Part shown: piece after piece, positions 1 through 5,513 of the stretch | Position numbering within the stretch: position 1 is the first letter of the stretch | Layout of the letters: every line of letters begins with the position of its first letter | Assembly (NCBI GenBank): GCA_027489135.1 | Contig: JAIYAI010000464.1 | Span: 1 to 6,756 of the forward strand | Direction of reading: 5' to 3' | DNA from: Acetobacteraceae bacterium | Lineage (GTDB): Bacteria; Pseudomonadota; Alphaproteobacteria; Acetobacterales; Acetobacteraceae | Length of the DNA: 6,756 nucleotides | The notes under the pieces: model-generated | The model's input: the letters and a program-made list of their open reading frames with translations, nothing else | Database searches by the model: none | What the model was told of the DNA's origin: nothing | Translations under genes and position numbers: made by a program

Positions 1-8
1 CCCACCAT

Positions 9-73
9 CCCCGAAACAGAGGGGCTGTCCTCCCGCCCCGGTTTGCGCAACCCTGTCGCCCTCGGTTTCGGGG
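9..73 (+). promoter_or_regulatory. Imperfect leader hairpin before the GMC gene
   Basis: Arms 9-23 and 59-73 are reverse complements at 14 of 15 positions; the only mismatch is A18 opposite G64. The 35-base loop contains a smaller inverted repeat, GGTT/AACC, around 40-52. The right arm ends in a G run that overlaps the Shine-Dalgarno sequence at 71-77. This could be a 5'-UTR structure that limits ribosome access, or the end of an upstream transcript. No T-run follows either arm, which argues against a simple intrinsic terminator. The complementarity is seen directly; the regulatory role is inference. Confidence 0.4.
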
Positions 74-77
74 GAAG
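71..77 (+). promoter_or_regulatory. Shine-Dalgarno sequence of the GMC oxidoreductase
   Basis: The purine stretch GGGGAAG lies 7 bases before the ATG at 85. It decides the start in favour of that ATG over the in-frame TTG at 43, which has no purine-rich stretch at a suitable distance. Confidence 0.7.
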
Positions 78-84
78 CAGAACC

Positions 85-1698
85 ATGGCGGAATACGACA
101 CCATCATCGTCGGCGCGGGCTCGGCCGGCGGGGCGCTGGCGGCGCGGCTGACGGAGGACCCGAACCACAAGGTCCTGCTGCTGGAAGCCGGCAAGGCCAG
201 CCACCCCTATTCCCGCATGCCGGTCAGCTTCGGCCTGCTCATCGCCAACCCCGCCGCCAACTGGCTCTACGAGTCGGAGCCCGAGCCCAACACCGCCAAC
301 CGCGTCATCCCGGTGCCGCGCGGCAAGGTGCTCGGCGGGTCCTCGGCCATCAACGGGCTCGTCTGGGTGCGTGGCCAGCCGCTCGACTTCGACACCTGGG
401 CGCAGATGGGCAATCGCGGCTGGTCCTGGCAGGACGTCGCCCCCGTCTTCACCCGGATCGAGAACTTCACCGACGGCGACGGCAGCAACGGGCGCGGCAC
501 GGACGGGCCGCTCAAGGTCTCGACCGTGCCGGACCAGAATCCGCTCTACGACGCGCTCTTCCGCGCGGCGAAGCAGGCCGGCTTCAAGCACAACCCGGAC
601 TACAACTCCGAGGACCAGGAGGGCGTCGTGAAGACGCAGACCTCCATCTACAAGGGCCGGCGGATGAGCGTGGCGCACTGCTACATCGAGCCCGCCATGA
701 AGCGGTCCAACCTGCACGTCATCACCGAGGCGCACATGCTGCGCGTGCTGCTGGACGGGAAGCGCTGCATCGGCGTGGAATACGAGCGCGGCGGCGAGGT
801 GCGGCGCGCAACGGCGCATGAGACGGTGCTGTCCGCGGGCGGCGTCGCCTCCCCCCAGATCCTCGAACTGTCGGGCATCGGACGGCCCGAGGTGCTGCAG
901 GCCCAGGGCATCGAGGTGCTGCACGAGTTGCCCGCGGTCGGCGAGAATTTCCGCGACCACATCAATGCCCGCATCGTCTGGCGGCTGAAGGTGCCGCAGC
1001 TGTCCTACAACCACATGGCGCGCGGCGTCGGCGCGGTGACGCAGTTCCTGAAATACGTCACGACCGGCGGCGGCTTCATGAGCCTGCCCTCGGCGCCCGT
1101 GCTGGGCTTCCTGAAGTCGCGCCCCGATCTCGAGGTGCCGGACCTGCAGTTCCACATCGTGCCCTACGCGATCAAGGACCCGAAGACGCGCAAGCTGCAC
1201 GACTTCCCGTCCATGACGATCTCCTGCTACCAGCTTCGCCCGGAAAGCCTGGGGTCGATCCACATCAAGTCGCGCAATCCGCGCGCCCATCCCGCGATCC
1301 GCTTCAACTTCCTGCACGACCCGATCGACCAGGCGGCGATGGCCTCGGGCTTCCACCTGATGCGCCACCTGATGGCGCAGCCGGCGATGGAGCCCTTCCG
1401 CGGCGACGAATTCTCGCCCGGCCCCGATGTGTCGACGGACGATCAGATCCTGAACTGGATCAGGAACAACTCGCAGACCGCCTACCACCCGATCGGCACC
1501 TGCCGCATGGGCCCGGCCGGCACCTTCTCCGTCGTCGACGACAAGCTGCGCGTGCATGGCCTCGAGGGGCTGCGTGTCGCCGATGCGTCGATCTTCCCGA
1601 CCATGCCCTCCGGCAACACCAACGCGCCGTCGATCATGGTGGGCGAGAAATGCGCCGACATCATCAAGGCGGAGCGGCGGATGCGGATCGCCGCCTGA
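85..1698 (+). CDS. GMC-family FAD-dependent oxidoreductase (choline/alcohol dehydrogenase-like)
   Basis: This 537-residue flavoenzyme belongs to the glucose-methanol-choline family. Members oxidise a primary alcohol to an aldehyde, passing electrons to FAD and then to a quinone, another carrier or oxygen. The N-terminal FAD-binding fold shows GAGSAGG (G10, G12, G15) and the ribose-binding acidic residue E34 in LLLEAG. The first GMC signature (RGKVLGGSSAIN) is at 79-90 and the second (around SPQILELSGIG) is at 250-266. The catalytic pair is H468 in YHPIGTCRMGP and N513 in GNTNAPS; a His-Asn pair is the arrangement of choline oxidase and many alcohol dehydrogenases. No signal peptide or membrane segment is visible, so it is probably cytoplasmic or peripheral. 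Length is normal for the family. The ATG at 85 is chosen because of the upstream GGGGAAG and because the FAD motif then begins at residue 10. Substrate is unknown: BetA-like choline dehydrogenase is possible, but no betaine-aldehyde dehydrogenase or betI lies nearby. Confidence 0.93.
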   Translation: MAEYDTIIVGAGSAGGALAARLTEDPNHKVLLLEAGKASHPYSRMPVSFGLLIANPAANWLYESEPEPNTANRVIPVPRGKVLGGSSAINGLVWVRGQPLDFDTWAQMGNRGWSWQDVAPVFTRIENFTDGDGSNGRGTDGPLKVSTVPDQNPLYDALFRAAKQAGFKHNPDYNSEDQEGVVKTQTSIYKGRRMSVAHCYIEPAMKRSNLHVITEAHMLRVLLDGKRCIGVEYERGGEVRRATAHETVLSAGGVASPQILELSGIGRPEVLQAQGIEVLHELPAVGENFRDHINARIVWRLKVPQLSYNHMARGVGAVTQFLKYVTTGGGFMSLPSAPVLGFLKSRPDLEVPDLQFHIVPYAIKDPKTRKLHDFPSMTISCYQLRPESLGSIHIKSRNPRAHPAIRFNFLHDPIDQAAMASGFHLMRHLMAQPAMEPFRGDEFSPGPDVSTDDQILNWIRNNSQTAYHPIGTCRMGPAGTFSVVDDKLRVHGLEGLRVADASIFPTMPSGNTNAPSIMVGEKCADIIKAERRMRIAA

Positions 1699-1725
1699 GG
1701 CTTAATCAGCCGACACTGAAATATC

Positions 1726-1755
1726 GATGCCGCGGCGGGAGAGTGCCGCGGCATC
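1726..1755 (+). terminator. Intrinsic terminator after the GMC gene
   Basis: A perfect 11-bp stem (GATGCCGCGGC at 1726-1736 pairing with 1745-1755) closes an 8-base loop. The T-rich run TTCATTCCTT follows at 1756-1765. It begins 28 bases after the GMC stop codon. The stem is very GC-rich; the T-tract is interrupted by C and A, so termination may be less than complete. Confidence 0.7.
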
Positions 1756-1792
1756 TTCATTCCTTCGGCAAGCAGTACCATTCTGCGCACGC

Positions 1793-2746
1793 ATGGCGCG
1801 CAGCCCCGACATCACGGATTTCGCCACCAAGCTCGGCCTCGTCCTCGACAGGCTGAACTGGAGCCGCGCGCAGCTGGCGCAGAAGGTCGGCGTGGATAAG
1901 TCGGTCGCGCAGCGCTGGGCCGGCGGGCAGATGGTGCCCGGCGGGTCGAGCCTGGTGGCGCTGACCGCGGCGATCCAGTCGGCGATGCCTGACTTCACCC
2001 GTGCCGACTGGCGGTTGCCGACCGACCGCTTCGCCGCGCGGCTGGGTGTCGCCGAGCCCGCGCCGCCGGCGACGCCGGAGGCCGTGGCGGCGCTGTTTCC
2101 GCATGCCACCGCCCTGGCGGAGACAGCGCTCGACAGCACGGTGGAGCGCTATGCCGGCCTCTGGTTGCTCATGCATGCCAGCGTGCAGGCGCCGGAGAAC
2201 CCGGGCGTGGTCGGCTACATCGCCTCGGTCGCGCCGACCGGACGCATGCTCTGGGCCGAGGTGCAGGGCAGCCTCCAGGGCACTTGGCGCGCCGCGGGGC
2301 CGGTCTTCGCCCTGCACAAGCTGGTGTATCTCGCGCTCGAGGATCGGGTGCAGGGCGACAGCCTGGCCTTCTGCGTTCTCACGGGGGTGAACTGGGGCAA
2401 GGCGATGGTGCTCGACGGCGTCGCCTCATCCGCCGCTTCCTCGCTGCGCGGCCCGGTGGCCGCGACGCGGATGATCGGCGTGCGGCTCGATGACGATCCC
2501 GCCCCGCAGTGGCAGGCCGACGCGCTCAGGCGCCTGGTGCGGTTGAACGCGGAAGGGCTCGTTGGCCGCCTGCCGGAGGCGCTGGCGGCCCGCTTCCGCA
2601 TGATGCGGTTCGAGGGAGAGCGGGCCATGGTGCTCACCGTCGCCGCAGGCGACAGCCTCGCTTGCGACGCGGACGAGATCTGCCAGGGTCTGGCACCGGA
2701 GGGGGCGGCCGCCGTTGCGGCGGTGCGCGCGCTGTTCGGGCTCTAG
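1793..2746 (+). CDS. XRE-type HTH transcriptional regulator with uncharacterised C-terminal domain
   Basis: The predicted protein has 317 residues. Its N-terminus (about 7-62) is a Cro/C1 (XRE) helix-turn-helix. The recognisable core is RAQLAQKVGVDKSVAQRWAGG at 25-45, with the Q-L-A...G-V...S-V...W pattern typical of the fold. A proline/alanine-rich linker follows (about 75-115). The remaining ~200 residues (from ERYAGLWLL near 118) are rich in beta-type hydrophobic stretches and contain VLDGVASSAASSLRGPVAATRMIG. I cannot name this part; its position suggests ligand sensing or multimerisation. Start choice: an in-frame ATG at 1727 lies inside the preceding terminator stem and would add 22 residues ahead of the HTH, so the ATG at 1793 is preferred. 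No Shine-Dalgarno sequence precedes 1793. A TACCAT at 1776-1781 could be a -10 box of a nearly leaderless transcript, but support is weak. The target genes are unknown. Confidence 0.8.
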   Translation: MARSPDITDFATKLGLVLDRLNWSRAQLAQKVGVDKSVAQRWAGGQMVPGGSSLVALTAAIQSAMPDFTRADWRLPTDRFAARLGVAEPAPPATPEAVAALFPHATALAETALDSTVERYAGLWLLMHASVQAPENPGVVGYIASVAPTGRMLWAEVQGSLQGTWRAAGPVFALHKLVYLALEDRVQGDSLAFCVLTGVNWGKAMVLDGVASSAASSLRGPVAATRMIGVRLDDDPAPQWQADALRRLVRLNAEGLVGRLPEALAARFRMMRFEGERAMVLTVAAGDSLACDADEICQGLAPEGAAAVAAVRALFGL

Positions 2747-2751
2747 ACCTT

Positions 2752-2777
2752 GATCCGTGCGCACAGAAGCGCGGATC
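2752..2777. terminator. Imperfect hairpin between convergent genes
   Basis: The left arm GATCCG(tg)CGC at 2752-2762 pairs with GCGCGGATC at 2769-2777: nine pairs with a two-base bulge and a loop ACAGAA. It begins 5 bases after the regulator's stop codon. A T-rich CTTTGTTTTG lies about a dozen bases further on, too far for a textbook terminator. A second short palindrome, GCGTGA-T-TCACGC, sits at 2801-2813. Between them these could end transcription from both sides. Confidence 0.35.
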
Positions 2778-2855
2778 ATGGTCCAAGCCTTTGTTTTGTC
2801 GCGTGATTCACGCCTTCGGTGATGCCACCTCCGGCGATCACGCTCTCAGCAGGCG

Positions 2856-3734
2856 CTACAGCACCCGTCCGGCCACCGCATCCAGCTTCGCCAGCATCTC
2901 GGGCGCGCGCATCTCGGGCGCGGTGATGATGGCATTGTCGAGCGCCCGGTCGCATCCTGCCGGGCAGGGCCCGCGGCGCTGCCCCAGCGCCGGCACGACG
3001 GCCTTCACCAGCGCGCGCGCCTTGTCCGCGTTGGAGAACAGCACCTTCACCACCTGGTCCACGGTGACGTGGTCATGGTCCGGGTGCCAGCAGTCGAAGT
3101 CGGTGACCATGGCGACGGTCGCGTAGCACATCTCCGCTTCCCGGCTCAGCTTGGCCTCCGGCATGTTGGTCATGCCGATGACACTGCAGCCCCATTGGCG
3201 ATAGAGCTCGCTCTCCGCCTTGGTGCTGAACTGGGGCCCTTCCATGACCAGGTAGGTGCCCCCGCGCGTGACGGGCAGGGCAAGGGCGCGCGCCGCTGTC
3301 TCCAGCGCGTCGCCGAGACGCGGGCAGACCGGGTGCGCCATCGAGACATGCGCGACGCAGCCGGCGTCGAAAAAGGTCTTGTGCCGGGCGAAGGTGCGGT
3401 CGATGAACTGGTCGACGATCACGAAATGGCCCGGCGGCAGGTCCTCCCGCAGGGAGCCGACCGCCGAGAGGGAGATGATTTCGGTAACGCCGGAGCGCTT
3501 CAGCGCGTCGATATTGGCGCGGAAATTCAGCTCGCTCGGCGGCACCGGATGCCCCCGCCCGTGCCGTGGCAGGAAGACGCAACGCACGCCGGCGAGGCGG
3601 CCGAAGAGAAGCTGGTCCGAAGGCTGGCCCCACGGGGTGGGGACACGGCGCCACTCGCGGTCCTCCAACCCCTCGATGTCGTAGAGGCCCGAGCCGCCGA
3701 TCAGGCCGATCACGGGTTCGATGAGGTCTGTCAT
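2856..3734 (-). CDS. mtnP: S-methyl-5'-thioadenosine phosphorylase
   Basis: This 292-residue cytoplasmic enzyme splits 5'-methylthioadenosine with phosphate into adenine and 5-methylthioribose-1-phosphate, recycling the by-product of polyamine and other S-adenosylmethionine-dependent pathways. Family landmarks are all present: the phosphate-binding GGSG (13-16), RHGRGH (57-62), NFRANIDALK (70-79), SAVGSL (90-95), EGPQFSTKAES (165-175), and the base/ribose region GMTNMPEAKLSREAEMCYA (187-205) with M188. TDFDCW (211-216) carries the two aspartates (D212, D214) that mark adenine-specific MTA phosphorylases, as opposed to guanosine-type purine nucleoside phosphorylases. Length is normal. An AGGA at 3744-3747, 9 bases before the ATG, supports the start. 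The gene converges with the XRE regulator and is co-oriented with the cytochrome bc1 genes to its right; adenine phosphoribosyltransferase, a frequent partner, is not in the window. The C-terminus has a five-residue tandem (APEMR/APEML, 272-281). Clustering with bc1 genes in related bacteria is recalled, not checked. Confidence 0.95.
   Translation of the reverse strand: MTDLIEPVIGLIGGSGLYDIEGLEDREWRRVPTPWGQPSDQLLFGRLAGVRCVFLPRHGRGHPVPPSELNFRANIDALKRSGVTEIISLSAVGSLREDLPPGHFVIVDQFIDRTFARHKTFFDAGCVAHVSMAHPVCPRLGDALETAARALALPVTRGGTYLVMEGPQFSTKAESELYRQWGCSVIGMTNMPEAKLSREAEMCYATVAMVTDFDCWHPDHDHVTVDQVVKVLFSNADKARALVKAVVPALGQRRGPCPAGCDRALDNAIITAPEMRAPEMLAKLDAVAGRVL
2894..2922. repeat. 15-bp tandem duplication in the 3' end of mtnP
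   Basis: GCATCTCGGGCGCG occurs at 2894-2907 and again at 2909-2922, a 15-base period. Because the period is a multiple of three it stays in frame and gives APEMR-APEML near the MtnP C-terminus, outside the catalytic motifs. Confidence 0.75.
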
Positions 3735-4053
3735 GGGGCAGGTTCCTGCGGAGGCGGCCAGACCTGCTGTCTAGGGCAGATCGGATGCCGCTGGAATCGG
3801 GAGCGCTCACGCGCATGTCCGTCGGGGGCGGCCGGCGCGGCTCCAAGCCAGCGCGTGACCGCCGCGGACCGTGTCGCGGCGCGATCCGCGCCGTGCCGGG
3901 AGAGCCCAGACGATCCGGCGCCCGGCCGTCTGCGTGCGGAACCTGGCTGTCTCGGGGCACTCGTCCGCGACGAAGCCTTGCCGTGCTGCCGGCGGTCGTG
4001 GCATCCGGCCGGCGGCGCTGTCCCATCGCGGCGCAGCAGCGCGAGGAAGCGAC
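3735..4053. other. Non-coding stretch between divergent mtnP and lipoprotein genes
   Basis: These 319 bases should hold the start signals for mtnP (leftward) and the small lipoprotein (rightward). I see no convincing -35/-10 pair on either strand. G+C is very high, about 76% by hand count over 3841-4200. Two competing short hairpins are possible: 3860-3866 with 3875-3881, and 3878-3883 with 3887-3892. In sequence this GC-rich they may be chance. Open frames cross the stretch on both strands, but none has a ribosome-binding site or recognisable protein content. Confidence 0.5.
4043..4049 (+). promoter_or_regulatory. Shine-Dalgarno sequence of the small lipoprotein gene
   Basis: GAGGAAG lies 4 bases before the ATG at 4054 (6 bases if the core is taken as GAGGA). 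It picks out this ATG rather than an earlier in-frame start at 3871. Confidence 0.6.
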
Positions 4054-4203
4054 ATGGCGCCCATCCGGTTCCTGCTCGGGGCGATACTCCTGTCCCTGGC
4101 CAGCCTTGTCGCCGCCTGCGGCCCCGACTCCACCAGGGTTCCCCCGATCGAACGGGGCACTGCGCTGCCGCCGCCCGACCTGCCGCAGCCCGCGCGGCCG
4201 TGA
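4054..4203 (+). CDS. Very small putative lipoprotein (49 aa)
   Basis: The 49-residue product has the full layout of a bacterial lipoprotein precursor. There is one arginine (R5), a hydrophobic core LLGAILLSLASL (7-18), a lipobox V-A-A-C with the lipidated cysteine at C22, then a 27-residue tail rich in proline (eight prolines) ending DLPQPARP. After lipidation and cleavage the mature peptide would be only about 28 residues, anchored in the inner or outer membrane. Residues 23-25 are GPD; an aspartate directly after the lipid cysteine (position +2) is the usual inner-membrane retention signal, but here position +2 is glycine, so outer-membrane sorting is possible. A good Shine-Dalgarno precedes the ATG. 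It lies antisense to the open frame that continues from the chemoreceptor remnant. It recalls short lipoproteins such as LptM/YifL in architecture only; the CGLKGPL motif of that family is absent. Function unknown. Confidence 0.6.
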   Translation: MAPIRFLLGAILLSLASLVAACGPDSTRVPPIERGTALPPPDLPQPARP

Positions 4204-4205
4204 AC

Positions 4206-4586
4206 CACACCACCGGGCGCGGCCAACCGGCGCGGCCTTCCCTTGATCGCACGCTTGGCCGCCACGCCTGGAACGGCGAGCAGTCCGGCGCCGGCACCGC
4301 TGTCGAGCAGCACCGCGACCTCATCGCTGACCAGGATGTCGAATCCGACGCCCCAGCGAAGCCGGACCTCGATGCGACAGGGATGGCGATCGAAGCGGCG
4401 GCGGTCACCGGCACGCGCGATTGACGTGAGGAAGGCCTCGACCTCCTTCCGCAGGGCCTCGGACCGGGGGCGCAGGCCGACCGCGGCAGCCGACAGCATC
4501 CGTCGCCGGGCCTGCACGCCGCTGCCCTGCCGCAACCGGCGCATCCTGCCGACCATGCGACCGGGCAGGACCTGCGACAGGGGCAT
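4206..4586 (-). pseudogene. Decayed C-terminal fragment of a chemoreceptor with PilZ-like domain
   Basis: Reading leftward from an ATG at 4586, residues 20-58 (QGSGVQ...MLSAAAVGLRPRSEALRKEVEAFLTSIARAG) resemble the last helix of methyl-accepting chemotaxis proteins, which typically ends in S-E-x-L-x-x-E-V-x-x-F-L. Next comes RRRFDRHPCRIEVRLRW (62-78), with the R-x-x-x-R start of a PilZ c-di-GMP-binding domain, then FDILVSD...LLDSGAGAGL. The second PilZ motif (D/N-x-S-x-x-G) is not intact: after S87-D88 the frame goes straight to EVAVLLDS, as if a few residues were lost. Everything that should precede it (sensor domain, membrane segments, main signalling hairpin) is absent, and a terminator lies only about 60 bases upstream. 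Base composition by codon position over 4261-4380 fits coding in this frame, with the second position lowest. The open frame continues to 3807, but that part resembles nothing and overlaps the lipoprotein gene. Alternative: a genuine short PilZ-like protein. Confidence 0.5.
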
Positions 4587-4646
4587 GCAGGTATCCCGGA
4601 GAAGGGCTACCGAACCCGCCCTGAGCGCCCGTTCACGGAAACAGCA

Positions 4647-4672
4647 AAAGGGCCGCCCGGAGGCGGCCCTTT
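4647..4672 (-). terminator. Intrinsic terminator of the cytochrome bc1 genes
   Basis: A perfect 11-bp stem (4647-4657 with 4662-4672) closes a four-base loop. Read on the minus strand the loop is C(TCCG)G, a UNCG-type extra-stable tetraloop, and the stem runs into TTTT (4649-4646). Read on the plus strand only TTT then CG follows. Orientation and position, about 60 bases after the cytochrome c1 stop codon, make it the end of the leftward bc1 transcript. Confidence 0.8.
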
Positions 4673-4733
4673 CGTAAGGAAGGGGAGAGGCGGGCCGCAG
4701 CAGCGGATTGGGACCCGGCCGCGGGCAAGCCGC

Positions 4734-5513
4734 TCAGTGCACGTCAGCCCAGATCTTCCGCTTCACGGCATAGGCCAGGCCGCCGAGGATGGTGAGGAAG
4801 AGCACCATGCGCACGCCCATGCGCTTGCGCTGCTCCATCTCCGGCTCCGCAGCCCAGGCGAGAAAGGTGGCGACGTCGTGCGCCATCTGCTCGACCGTCG
4901 CCTTGGTGCCGTCGTGGAAGGTGACCGAGTCGGCGTTCAGCGGGTTGCCCATGGCGATCTGGTGGCCGGGGAAGTACTTGTTGTAGTTCATTCCCTGCAT
5001 CAGCGTCACGCCCGCCGGCGGGTCGGTGTAGCCGGTCAGCAGCGCAAAGAGGTAGTCGGCGCCGCCCTCGCGGGCCTTGGCGATGACCGACAGGTCGGGC
5101 GGATAGGCGCCGTTGTTCGCCGCGCGGGCCGCCTGCTCGTTCGGGAAGGGCGAGCGGAAGCGGTCGGCCGGGCGGCCGGGGCGCTCGAACATCTGGTCCT
5201 CGTCGGTCGGGCCGTCCTGCACCTGCACCGTCGCCGCGATGGCCCGCACCTCGGCGTCGGACAGGCCGAGTTCGCGCAGGTTGCGGTAGAAGACCTGCTT
5301 CATCGCGTGGCAGGCGGCGCAGACCTCCTTGTAGACCTGGAAGCCGCGCTGCGCGGCCGCCCGGTCGAAGGTCCCGAAGATCCCGTCGAAGGAGAAGGAC
5401 GTGTTCGGGATGTGGATCGCCTCGCCGGCGGCCTGAGCGGGCGCGGCGCCCACCCCGGCCAGCAGGCCCGCGCCGAGCGCGAGGGCGCGGATCGACTTGC
5501 CAATCACGGACAT
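4734..5513 (-). CDS. petC: Cytochrome c1 of the bc1 complex
   Basis: This 259-residue precursor is the membrane-anchored c-type cytochrome of complex III, accepting electrons from the Rieske protein and passing them to soluble or membrane cytochrome c on the periplasmic side. A signal peptide spans about 1-28, with a basic start, an alanine/leucine core and a probable cut after APAQA. The haem-attachment motif CAACH is at 65-69, and M188 in IAMGNPL is the likely sixth haem ligand, in the setting usual for cytochrome c1. Conserved PPDLSVIAKAR (138-148) and the MNYNKYFPGHQIAM segment (175-188) also fit. A single C-terminal anchor helix spans about 234-250, followed by a basic KRK cytoplasmic end. 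Its ATG overlaps the TGA of cytochrome b by one base (TGATG), with GGAG 8 bases before the start inside the upstream gene, so translation is probably coupled. Length is normal. The symbol petC is used in the proteobacterial sense (fbcC is the alternative). Confidence 0.95.
   Translation of the reverse strand: MSVIGKSIRALALGAGLLAGVGAAPAQAAGEAIHIPNTSFSFDGIFGTFDRAAAQRGFQVYKEVCAACHAMKQVFYRNLRELGLSDAEVRAIAATVQVQDGPTDEDQMFERPGRPADRFRSPFPNEQAARAANNGAYPPDLSVIAKAREGGADYLFALLTGYTDPPAGVTLMQGMNYNKYFPGHQIAMGNPLNADSVTFHDGTKATVEQMAHDVATFLAWAAEPEMEQRKRMGVRMVLFLTILGGLAYAVKRKIWADVH

Noticed and set aside
43..84. TTG start giving a 14-residue longer GMC protein
   Set aside because: No ribosome-binding site at a suitable distance, it lies in the leader hairpin, and the added residues precede the usual FAD-motif start. 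The ATG at 85 has GGGGAAG.
1757..2317. Minus-strand open frames opposite the XRE regulator
   Set aside because: Shadow frames with arginine/alanine/glycine-rich translations and no motif. The plus strand carries a clear HTH.
3871..4053. Longer plus-strand start for the lipoprotein frame
   Set aside because: It would put about 60 non-hydrophobic residues ahead of the signal sequence, inconsistent with lipoprotein export. A good Shine-Dalgarno sits just before the ATG at 4054.
3807..4205. Continuation of the remnant's open frame to a stop at 3807
   Set aside because: No recognisable protein content. It overlaps the lipoprotein gene, and no minus-frame stop occurs in this stretch at all, so openness is not evidence of coding.
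4192..4237. GCGCGGCC present three times (4192, 4217, 4230)
   Set aside because: Short, unevenly spaced and expected by chance in DNA this rich in G+C.
3069..4424. Long plus-strand open frame (451 codons) across mtnP
   Set aside because: Antisense to the well-supported mtnP gene over much of its length. Its translation shows no domain and it arises from high G+C.
4243..4677. Plus-strand open frame across the chemoreceptor remnant and terminator
   Set aside because: Serine/arginine-rich translation, codon-position composition wrong for coding over 4261-4380 (second position higher in G+C than first), and it runs through a terminator hairpin.
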